Under the pieces are notes generated by a model. The model saw only the letters and a program-made list of their open reading frames with translations, made no database searches and was not told where the DNA came from. Source: Phyllobacterium zundukense (GTDB taxonomy: Bacteria; Pseudomonadota; Alphaproteobacteria; Rhizobiales; Rhizobiaceae). Taken from it: a DNA stretch of 64,000 nucleotides. A program made the translations under genes and the position numbers. Each line of letters starts with the position of its first letter. Positions within the stretch are counted from its first letter, which is position 1. The stretch lies in NCBI RefSeq assembly GCF_025452195.1, contig NZ_CP104969.1, forward strand, positions 13,501 to 77,500, written 5' to 3'. Below, piece after piece: positions 7,739 through 16,097 of this stretch.

Positions 7739-10607
7739 TTAGTTCCTCAAATTATGCATGTGGGCTGATCCGGCAGCAGCGATCTGCAGCGGCCTGATTT
7801 CGGAAATTTCGTCACGCTGTTTTGGCGCTGCCTCGCGCGGAAACCGCTCGAAAGATGGTATCCGCTCGGGCGTGGTTGGCGCTGTCTGTTCGACAAGCTT
7901 CAGGGTTGTCTCCACCGGGAGGGTGGGAAGCCGGTCAGGGAACCATGACTTCAACTGGTTTACCAGCGGTTCGACACTGTATTCCCACATGAGGGAACCG
8001 CCGCGCTCTGCAGCAGCTTCAGACAGGCGGCGCAACGCAGCGGGATCCTCTGACAATGCCATGATGATTTCAGTCAGTTCCCGGCTGATAACGTTGTCGT
8101 CCGTCGACTCGATCAACAGGCCATCGACACCGTGGTCGATGAGTTCGCCGACCGCGCCGACTGACGTTGCGATCGGTACACAACCCAGCCGCTGAGCCTC
8201 GATAATGGTCAAGGGTGCACCTTCCCAGCGCGACGGCAACACCACCACGTCGGCCCAGGCGAAGGCTTTGTTCAGGTGCCTGCTCGAAAAGACTGGCGGT
8301 TCAACGTGAACGCCTATTTCGGCAAAACGTTCTTTCCACGAACCTCCGGCGCCAGCGTCCATGACATCGCTGCCAATGATTTTCCAATCGATCGGTGCTG
8401 AGCGATGGCGCAGGTCGCGAACAGAGGCGAACAATCGCTCGATACCCTTTTGAGCGTCGAGTCGACCCAGGAAAAGCACGTTCAGTCTGTCGCGTTGCGG
8501 CCTGTTGCGGCGCGCTGCGAGGATAGCTTCCTGGTCCTTGGAGGAAAGTGCATAACTTGCGGCATTTTGAATGTGCATGAGTTTGGCATCCGGGACGCCC
8601 ATGCCATGCAACCACTCCGCCATATCCCTGGAGCAGGTCAGGATCGTGTCATAGACGTGTTCGAAGGCGAGCGTGAGGTAAGGATGGCCCGCATCACGGC
8701 CCATTTTCGATTTATCGAGCACGTGAACATAGTTCAGCACCTTCATGCCGCGGCGGCGAAGTTCACCGAGCATGGAATTGACCGGGGCTGCCTGGTTGTT
8801 GATCACCACATCCAGCCCCGCGAGAAAGCCCATGATCAGCTCGGCCTTCGCGGCCTCGTCATGGCCCATCAACAAATCATGCCCGGCAAACTGATTGGGT
8901 CCGCCCCAGAGCGGGTAATCATCTGCGAGGAAGTTAACCGTCTTGAACACGCCATCGTTTTCGGGAATGCGATTATAAACCGGCTTGCCAAGCAGGAAGA
9001 GGTGGACTTCGCAGCCTGCGTTCTTCAATGCCTGCGCCACAGCATAGGCGACTTTTTCGACACCGCCGAAGCTGCCAATGGGTAAAAGAAATCCGACGCG
9101 CAGCGGATTGGACGCATGGGCGAGCCTTGGCATTACTGGCCTTGCGCCCACAGCATGCCGCAACAATTCGAAATAGCGGCTGCGATTGGGGAAATAGACG
9201 GAACGCCAGAGCCAGCGGTTTCTGGACTGCAATCGATAGCCGGAATCGCGCAGTGCCCCCAATGTAGCCAGAAGAGCATTGGTGGGGGACAAGGCAGTAC
9301 TTTGCATTTCTCTCGACGTGAATGGCCCGCTGATGACGATTTCGATCACATTGGGACTTGGAACCGGCTTGTGCAGTGAGCGCGTCCAATCGTCGGATGC
9401 GTCATCTGCGCAGGTTGAGAAAATATCGAATGTACACATCCAGCCGAAAGGCTTGTCGGCAAGTGGCTCCGCGTCGCTGATCTTGCGTATGTCAATGCCG
9501 ACCTTGGCGTTGTTCCGCTCGAAGCGAATGGCGACGAAATGGTGTTTTTGAGCAATCCGCTCGCCCAGCCACAGCAGATTGTGGATCAAGCCGAGTCGGG
9601 TCAGCGCCTCTCTGTGTGCCGCCGTCATCCACAATAGAAATGGTGGAACACCGAAGGTTTCCGGTTCAGCCTTCGCTGCCCAGAAACGCGTGACAAAATC
9701 CTCCAGGCTGCACTTGGCATGCTCGACTGTCGGATCGGTGAACAGATCCACCGCATAAGTGCCCATGCCGATCGCAGCATAGCGCGGCGTTTCCTCGTGT
9801 TCCCAGGCAAGCAGGGTTTCGGCGGCAAAGAGCTTCTTATGCTTCTGCCGGATGTAGGTCAGAATGCCTTCTCGCGTGCGATTTGAATCGCGCAGCATGC
9901 TCTCGGCGCGCTGACGGTATTCGAAACCGAAGAAAGGATAGTTCGCGCCAAGGAAGCCGCGCCCGATCGCCTGTAGCCAGAAGTCCCAGTCCTCAAAACC
10001 AGCTTTCATGCTCTCATCGAAACGCACGCCGGCATCGAGCATACGCCGCGAAACCAGACTGCCGGCTTCGCATATATTGTCGAAGGTCAGGTGCAGCAGG
10101 CGCGAGTACTGCGTTGTGTAATTTCCATTCCACTCGATGCCGAACTTGTCGATATTCGGATAGATCCAGTCGACCTTGTCGTCCGACTTCATGAATTCGA
10201 GAATGTCGCGGATCGCAGTGCGTGTAATGCGGTTGTCGGCGTCAAGAAAATAGACGGCTTCGAGATCCGGGAAATTGCGGAGCGCAAACTCGATGCCATA
10301 GTTACGGGCTGAACTCAGCCCTCCATTGGCCTTGCGCAGGTAAAAGACGTTTTCATGTGCCAGCGCATAAGTCCGCCCGATTTCGCCGGTTTCCGGATAG
10401 GGACAACCATCGTCGATGATCACTGCCGCGATACCGAAAGGCGCTTCCTGCGCCAAAACGGATCTCGACAGCTTCCGCGAGAAGCACAGAGTGCTTGTAG
10501 GCCGGTATGAGCACTGCCACCCTAGTCGGCGGTGGACTATCCGGGTCGATATCGGACGGCAATTGCGTGGCGATCTGTTCTCGGAGACGGCTGATCTGGT
10601 CCAGCAT
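7739..10607 (-). pseudogene. Two-domain glycosyltransferase (GT2-GT4) with a frameshift
   Basis: One extra base near 10463 splits what should be a ~955-residue protein. The first ~47 codons from ATG 10607 give TRVAVLIPAYKHSVLLAEAVE. The next frame continues exactly where a GT2 domain should: SVLAQEAPFGIAAVIIDDG, ANGGLSSARNYG and the metal-binding YFLDADN. Downstream frames hold a middle region and a C-terminal GT4 domain (~residues 500-870) with GRLDAQKGIERLF and LPSRWEGAPLTIIEAQRLG. As written, translation ends early; restart at the TTG at 10456 would lack the GT2 nucleotide-binding start. It is expected to add two sugars to an exopolysaccharide repeat unit. The unknown gene upstream ends five bases before. 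Confidence 0.8.
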
Positions 10608-10612
10608 GAAAA

Positions 10613-12142
10613 TTATCCGTTGACCATGAGGCTGATGTTGCGGAATTTCGCCCAGGCGAAAGCGTTGTCTCCCGGATTGTCCTTCATTCGGGTAGCGATG
10701 TAGATGTTTTGCCACACGCCAACCTGCTCGGTAATGAAGGCGTTGAGCCGCGGCTCTTCACCCGGCGCAACACTAACCCAACCTGAAAATCCTTCTCCGG
10801 CGCCGGGTGTCCGTTGCTCATCTAATAGCTGACGCGCAGTACGAATGTCGCTCGCAATTACCAGGGCGAAATCAACATCCTTCGATTCTTCATTATCGAT
10901 GACTGCACTGGACGAGATGCGCAGGATATTGGGTGGGCAGGCAGCCGGTATATGGCCGATCGTTATACCGGTTGATGGCGGATGACAGCCAATGGCTCTT
11001 TCTTCGGGCAGAGGAAGGATGGCCGCGAAATCGAACGAGATCTCGTCCGTGTTGGACAGGTCCGCCAGTTCGAGAATGCCGGTTGCCATCGGCATTTCCC
11101 GAAAGCCGCCGTCTCTTGTGTCCTGGGATTGAGCCGGCAAATAGTTCGCCCAGCTCGGAAGCAGAACTCCTGGCATGCCGCACCATATCTGCATGGCAAG
11201 GCTGTTCTTCAGCAGCGGTGTGTCGTTTGCCGCGTCTCGAACCTGAAACATGTCGAGCGGCTGAAGTCCGCCAAGTGACAACAGTGGCATTTCATCGTCC
11301 ATGCTCTCGATACGAAGGCGCAGGCTCAGCGTTCGCCGCAAGCCGGCAAGCGTGCGCGAGAGGCCGAGATAGTTCCAGCCCTGACCAAGTCTTGAAAGCG
11401 GCACTACCCAACTCTCGACAACACACATGTCTTCCAGCGTGACCAACTGGGCATGCAGAGTGGCGTCGCCGCGTTGCATCAGACGTTCGAAATGGATGGC
11501 AACGGCGCTGACGCCTGCACTGGCGACTGGAAGGATTTGCGATACCCCTTCGAATGACGCATCGGCCAGAACGTTGGAACGCGACGAACTGCGGACCGGC
11601 TCGTTTGAGAAGGCGAGGTCGAAGGGTTGCAACCCCTGCCTGTCGACAAAACTCTCGACAGCAGCAAACCTATTCTGCAGATTGTCATTCAAAGTGCGCA
11701 AGGCAAGCAATTCGCGATTTGACTGCGTGATTTTCCTCGCTTCGAACACCACTAAGCTCGCGAGCTTCTGAATAATCAAACCTGCCGTCTCAATCTCCCG
11801 CCCGGCATGCCATTCAAAAACAGTTGGTTCGTCGACTACACCACGGCTTTTCAACCAGTCTAGTAGTCGCTTTTCCCGGCCCCGATGAACGGGATTGATG
11901 AGAACAGCCAGCGTGCACAGGGGCGCCTCATGCATCTCGAATTTCCTGCCGGATGCATCCGACAACATTGCCGCGTCATCCTTGACACCTTCGAAACCCA
12001 GAATTTTTATAGCTTTCGATAGGCCCTCGGGCAGCTCGTCATAGTCAATGCCCATGCGAAGCAGGATCGGTTCCTTCAGCAAGTCAATTTCTCTCAAAGA
12101 TTTCGCAACCGGCGAAAGCTTGTACGAAGTCTGAACCGTCAT
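10613..12142 (-). CDS. Protein of unknown function, first gene of the left EPS operon
   Basis: A 509-residue protein with no signal peptide or membrane segment. I do not recognise a catalytic motif. Residues ~125-175 (IETAGLIIQKLASLVVFEARKI, then LALRTLNDNLQNRFAAVE, both in part) look helical and may form a coiled coil. The rest reads as beta-rich segments with several GWxxLxxSRTLAGLRR-like stretches, compatible with carbohydrate-binding sandwiches. AAGGATTAGGGAA precedes ATG 12142. It leads an operon with glycosyltransferase, pyruvyltransferase, GH16 and AlgX-like genes, so a role in exopolysaccharide building or export is inferred. A copy of the putative MarR operator lies 165 bp upstream of its start. 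Confidence 0.7.
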   Translation of the reverse strand: MTVQTSYKLSPVAKSLREIDLLKEPILLRMGIDYDELPEGLSKAIKILGFEGVKDDAAMLSDASGRKFEMHEAPLCTLAVLINPVHRGREKRLLDWLKSRGVVDEPTVFEWHAGREIETAGLIIQKLASLVVFEARKITQSNRELLALRTLNDNLQNRFAAVESFVDRQGLQPFDLAFSNEPVRSSSRSNVLADASFEGVSQILPVASAGVSAVAIHFERLMQRGDATLHAQLVTLEDMCVVESWVVPLSRLGQGWNYLGLSRTLAGLRRTLSLRLRIESMDDEMPLLSLGGLQPLDMFQVRDAANDTPLLKNSLAMQIWCGMPGVLLPSWANYLPAQSQDTRDGGFREMPMATGILELADLSNTDEISFDFAAILPLPEERAIGCHPPSTGITIGHIPAACPPNILRISSSAVIDNEESKDVDFALVIASDIRTARQLLDEQRTPGAGEGFSGWVSVAPGEEPRLNAFITEQVGVWQNIYIATRMKDNPGDNAFAWAKFRNISLMVNG

Positions 12143-12306
12143 TTCCCTAATCCTTGACCAACCACAGGCGCTGAACCGTGTCTCTATACAAATAGAATGG
12201 CAGATTGATGAAGCTTGTCACATAAATATATTGCAGCGCAACACTAAAATATTTGATCGCGTGCGTTTTTATTCTTCACGTAACTTACAATCATTGTGAA
12301 AGTAAT

Positions 12307-12327
12307 TTATTTCAAAATTCAAAGTAT
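12307..12327. promoter_or_regulatory. Candidate operator for the MarR-family regulator (copy 2)
   Basis: The 21 bases match 17 of 21 positions of the palindrome in front of the MarR gene (27872-27892), including the core TTCAAAATT. It lies 165 bp upstream of the first gene of the left EPS operon, a distance close to that of the first copy from the ABC exporter gene (158 bp). Confidence 0.5.
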
Positions 12328-12353
12328 TTACCGGCGTGTTGCCTGTTACTATA

Positions 12354-12384
12354 GCAGCGCCGGCGTTTCGAACGTCGTCGCTGC
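12354..12384 (-). terminator. Hairpin downstream of galE
   Basis: Arms GCAGCGCCGGCGTT and AACGTCGTCGCTGC pair at 12 of 14 positions around a three-base loop, starting 18 bases beyond the galE stop. There is no clear U tract on the galE strand, so it may be only a weak or Rho-aided terminator. Confidence 0.4.
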
Positions 12385-12401
12385 TGTACCCATGGAAATG
12401 G

Positions 12402-13421
12402 CTAGACGGCAATGAGCTTTCCCGGCGCGTCATCCGCTCTCAACGATTGCAGTTTTCGTTCCCAAGCAAGAGCATCCCCAACGATCAGGTCAAGATCGGC
12501 ACGCTTGGGTGAGAAACCAAATTCCTTGCAGACCCGATCATTACCAGCCACCAGAATAGCCGGATCACCGGCACGTCGGGGCGCCATGCGCACAGAAAAA
12601 TCAACACCCGACACGCGCTTGACCGCGTCGATGATCTTAAGCACGGAGTAGCCATAACCATATCCGCAATTGGCGGAAGTGCTTTTGCCGCCAGCTTCCA
12701 GGTAATTGAGCGCACAGAGATGCGCCTGAGCCAGATCGCTGACGTGAATATAATCGCGGATACAGGTTCCGTCGGCTGTCGGGTAGTCCGTGCCGTAAAC
12801 CTCGATATGAGAGCGTTCGCCCGTCGCAGCCTGGCTGGCGATCTTGATCAGGTGGGTTGCGCGCGGAAACGACTGTCCGGAACGCAGTTGTGGATCGGCG
12901 CCGGCCACGTTGAAATAGCGCAGCGCAACATAGTTGAAATCCGGATGAGCGGCTGCCGCGTCGCGCAACATCCACTCCGTCATCAGTTTTGACGTGCCAT
13001 AGGGCGAAATCGGTTGATGGGGCATTTCTTCGGTCATTGGCGTCTTCTCGGGCTCGCCATAGACGGCGGCTGTGGACGAAAAAATGAAATGCTCGATACC
13101 TTCGGCGATAGCCGCCTCGATCAACGCGCGCGACTGCACCGTGTTGTTACGGTAATAGAAAAGCGGCTCGCGCACGGAATCCGGCACAACGATAGAGCCG
13201 GCAAAATGCAGGATCGCGGTCACTCCGTGCGTGCGGATCACATCGCGCACGAGCGCCTGATCGCCGACATCGCCCTCGATGAACGGGACGTCTTCGGGCA
13301 CCAACCAGGAAAAACCGCAGCTCAGATCATCGAGCACGACAACGGATCGTCCCGCGTCTTTCAATGCGAGCACCATATGGCTGCCTATATAGCCTGCACC
13401 ACCTGTAACAAGAACGGTCAT
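12402..13421 (-). CDS. galE: UDP-glucose 4-epimerase
   Basis: A 339-residue short-chain dehydrogenase-type epimerase that interconverts UDP-glucose and UDP-galactose. The Rossmann NAD motif is VTGGAGYIGSHM at residues 5-16, the catalytic YxxxK is YGTSK near 150, preceded by the serine in FSSTAAVYGEP. ATG 13421 is chosen because the family starts at MTVLVTGGAGYIG and AGGAG lies eight bases before it; the open frame runs further up. It follows the second pyruvyltransferase and closes the right EPS gene set, where it would supply galactose for a galactose-containing exopolysaccharide (ExoB role). Confidence 0.93.
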   Translation of the reverse strand: MTVLVTGGAGYIGSHMVLALKDAGRSVVVLDDLSCGFSWLVPEDVPFIEGDVGDQALVRDVIRTHGVTAILHFAGSIVVPDSVREPLFYYRNNTVQSRALIEAAIAEGIEHFIFSSTAAVYGEPEKTPMTEEMPHQPISPYGTSKLMTEWMLRDAAAAHPDFNYVALRYFNVAGADPQLRSGQSFPRATHLIKIASQAATGERSHIEVYGTDYPTADGTCIRDYIHVSDLAQAHLCALNYLEAGGKSTSANCGYGYGYSVLKIIDAVKRVSGVDFSVRMAPRRAGDPAILVAGNDRVCKEFGFSPKRADLDLIVGDALAWERKLQSLRADDAPGKLIAV

Positions 13422-13544
13422 TGGGGAAACTCCTGAAATTCTGTTTGAGGGATTGTTTGTAAGGATCTGGCTTTTGCCAATTAGCGAATTCTGGTTAGAC
13501 CTCCCCAACCCTGCTGCGTTCCCCCCATGAAAGTCGCGCTGGTA

Positions 13545-14732
13545 TCATGCAACCCGGCGAACCGAATCTGGCACCTGCTTATCCGTCTCCACCATTTTGT
13601 GATCCACACCGTTTTCCGTCAGAAACCGGTACATTTCGCCATAGGTCCGGTACCAGGCCCGATTGTATTTGTCGAAGAGCGACTGGTCCCAATAATCCTC
13701 CAGCCTGAACTTCCCGCCGCTGAATACATCGAAACTCGGAATTTGATAGGTCTCTGCAAACTCGACGGTGCGGCTGTCATAGGTGAAATAGATGGAAGGC
13801 ACACCATTGGCCAAGGCCATGAGATTGCCGTGCAGCCGATAACCGAGAACGAGTTCTTTTGTCCGGACGAGGCTCTCATAATCGGCGACGACATCGGAGT
13901 AGAAAATGCGCTCGCGGTAGAGCTTTTCAACCGTCTCATCCAGATACCAGTCGGAAGCCCATTTGTTTGCTTTCAGAGCTGCAATCGCTTCTTCCTTCTG
14001 GTCATCTGTCCCGAAAACCAGTTTTTTTTCTTCAACTTCACCCTGGGCCATCAGGGTCGCATCGAAGCGACCTGCCATTTCCTTGACGAGATCGCGATGA
14101 AACGTCAGGTAACGCTCTATATCCTGAGCGTAGGTCGGTGAGACCTCACGCCGGATGGTGATCCCGATATTTTGCACCTCATCAAGCCGTGGCAGGTTTA
14201 TCCGCATCTCGGGATCGTTGCGGCGAAATGCGGTCGGACAGCCAATGATGCGAACGTTCTTAATGCCGATATCGTTCATGACCTGTGCAGAATAAGCTCC
14301 ACGCACACCGACCGAAATCGTTGAGTCCGCTATCACCTTCAGAACTGTCTTCGTTTGCTCGGAGAGTTCCAATTGGCCTTCGACTGGAGCTTGAGCCCCT
14401 ATGCCAAAGGCAATCACCGGTAAACCGAGCCGCTTCAGCACCGGGATGGCATCGGTCCAGTCCATGTGCTGGTGAACATAGTTCGAGCCGCGAAGAATGA
14501 CGTAGTCATATTCCTCCCGCAGGCGATCGATGTGATCCATGTTCGCATTCATGATCGGCAATTCAGCCTGCTTTTCGTAGTTCATCAATTTCAACGACGA
14601 ATCGAAGACAAAAGCGTCGCCGATATTATGGTAGTGATTGATACTACGCTGCACATTGCTGTGCTGATACCAGCGAACACTGTCGTGATCGTAGACCTCG
14701 CCCGATGGGATCATTACCAGTACACGTGCCAT
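13545..14732 (-). CDS. Polysaccharide pyruvyl transferase family protein (second copy)
   Basis: A 395-residue paralogue of the 6396-7736 product. The shared blocks are NIGDAFVFDSSLKLMNY, LRGSNYVHQHMDW, FGIGAQAPV, VRGAYSAQVMNDIGIKNVR, GCPTAFRR and LGYRLHGNLMALANGVPSIYF. It lacks the coiled-coil tail of the first copy. Two such enzymes in one cluster suggest two pyruvylated positions, or one enzyme acting on another acceptor. It lies between a GT4 gene (36 bp upstream) and galE (123 bp downstream). Confidence 0.85.
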   Translation of the reverse strand: MARVLVMIPSGEVYDHDSVRWYQHSNVQRSINHYHNIGDAFVFDSSLKLMNYEKQAELPIMNANMDHIDRLREEYDYVILRGSNYVHQHMDWTDAIPVLKRLGLPVIAFGIGAQAPVEGQLELSEQTKTVLKVIADSTISVGVRGAYSAQVMNDIGIKNVRIIGCPTAFRRNDPEMRINLPRLDEVQNIGITIRREVSPTYAQDIERYLTFHRDLVKEMAGRFDATLMAQGEVEEKKLVFGTDDQKEEAIAALKANKWASDWYLDETVEKLYRERIFYSDVVADYESLVRTKELVLGYRLHGNLMALANGVPSIYFTYDSRTVEFAETYQIPSFDVFSGGKFRLEDYWDQSLFDKYNRAWYRTYGEMYRFLTENGVDHKMVETDKQVPDSVRRVA

Positions 14733-14768
14733 GGGGTTTCCTTCTCGTGGCGTTGAAAGCTGGCGAAA

Positions 14769-16097
14769 TCAGCTTGCTTGCGAAAGAACGACATCGGTCC
14801 TTGCGGCTATGTTGATTGGCTCTTGCTGGCCAGATTTGAGCAGGTCGCCATAGAGAGCTACGTGCTCTTCGGCACAGTCGATGTAATTCGTCGGCCGGCG
14901 GGCACTATGATGAAGACGGTCCCAAATCAATGGATCACACAATACCTCTGTAAAACGGTCGGCAAGATCTTCGGCGCTACGAACACGGAAATGCAGGCCA
15001 TCTTCGCCATCGCGTACTTTTTCGGCCATCCCGCCAATATTGGAGCAGATGATCGGGCGGCGATGATGCAATGCTTCCTGAATGACAATCGGCGAATTCT
15101 CCCACCAGATTGAAGGCATCACGACCCAGTCGACCGATTGCATCAGGCGTGGCATTTCAGCGTTCTGATAGGCACCGTAGAAGCGCACCCGCGAGCCGGC
15201 CTCTCCGATTAGCTTTTCCATACGTTCCTGAAATTCGCGCGGCTGTTTTTCGAGATTGCCGCCGAAAATCATCAAGCGGGAATCCGCACCCCACGTCTCT
15301 TCCGGTACACGGGACACCGCGTCAACGAGGACATCTATGCCCTTATAAGGTGTCATCTGTCCGAAATAGGCAAAACGGTTGCGGCGCGGTTTTGGGCCCG
15401 TCAGCTCTCTTGGCGGCGTCACGCTTTCAATCGAGATGCCGTTCTCGATCACGTGCAACTTGTCCGGATCGAGACCCCATTCCGCGTATTTCCGGGCAAG
15501 AAACACACTCGGAGCAACGAAGGCGTCAGCAAGTTCAAGCATTCCGCGGACAAAACGTTCGCGTTTCAGAAAGCGCGCGGGAGGAACGTCGGGAAAACAG
15601 GCGTGACAGTCGATCGGCGATGCCTCATTGCAGAGCTTCGACGAACCGGCTTTTACCATCTGACCGTCATTGTTGCAGATCGACAGATATTCATGGAACG
15701 TCACGAGGATCGCCGTATCGGGCAGGGCCTCGCGGATGGCGTAAAGCGTTTCGAGGCCTAGTCCCATCACGTGATGAAAATGCACGACATGCGGGTTGAG
15801 ATCGCCGACAAAGCGCAAAAGATCGCGGCGAATTTCATCGGTGTTGTTGTTCGACAGATAGAAGTGGTCGTATTCGTCCGCGTGAAAAAGAATCTCATCG
15901 CTGCTGCGGCGCATACTCATCAGCGCCGTCGTTCCATGGCGCGGTATTGGATGACTTGCCCGCGCCAGATACACGGATTGCACGCCGGGCAACGTATTCA
16001 GCCCTTTGTGCAGATTGTAAGATGCGATCTCTCCACCGCCGAGGGAGATGCTCGGATGCGCATGCGAAATCACCAATACCCGGAGTTGTTCGGTCAT
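14769..16097 (-). CDS. Glycosyltransferase family 4
   Basis: A 442-residue retaining glycosyltransferase with the GT-B fold. The N-terminal acceptor half has SHAHPSISLGGGEIASYNLHKG. The C-terminal donor half has FGQMTPYKGIDVLVDAV and the E-x7-E region SIWWENSPIVIQEALHHRRP followed by SNIGGMAEKVRDGEDG. It is close in pattern to the GT4 at 19136-20395, including four or more shared cysteines around HACFPDVPPARFLKRERF. The start codon overlaps the stop of the upstream GT2-like gene as ATGA. Probably adds one sugar to the lipid-linked repeat at the cytoplasmic face. Confidence 0.88.
   Translation of the reverse strand: MTEQLRVLVISHAHPSISLGGGEIASYNLHKGLNTLPGVQSVYLARASHPIPRHGTTALMSMRRSSDEILFHADEYDHFYLSNNNTDEIRRDLLRFVGDLNPHVVHFHHVMGLGLETLYAIREALPDTAILVTFHEYLSICNNDGQMVKAGSSKLCNEASPIDCHACFPDVPPARFLKRERFVRGMLELADAFVAPSVFLARKYAEWGLDPDKLHVIENGISIESVTPPRELTGPKPRRNRFAYFGQMTPYKGIDVLVDAVSRVPEETWGADSRLMIFGGNLEKQPREFQERMEKLIGEAGSRVRFYGAYQNAEMPRLMQSVDWVVMPSIWWENSPIVIQEALHHRRPIICSNIGGMAEKVRDGEDGLHFRVRSAEDLADRFTEVLCDPLIWDRLHHSARRPTNYIDCAEEHVALYGDLLKSGQQEPINIAARTDVVLSQAS

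Larger units (their letters stand above)
12143..12401. promoter_or_regulatory. AT-rich promoter region of the left EPS operon
   Basis: No gene is visible. The stretch is clearly richer in A+T than its neighbours and should carry the promoter of the leftward operon starting at 12142. It contains a degenerate copy of the MarR-type palindrome (12307-12327) and, nearer galE, a G+C-rich hairpin (12354-12384). Confidence 0.6.
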
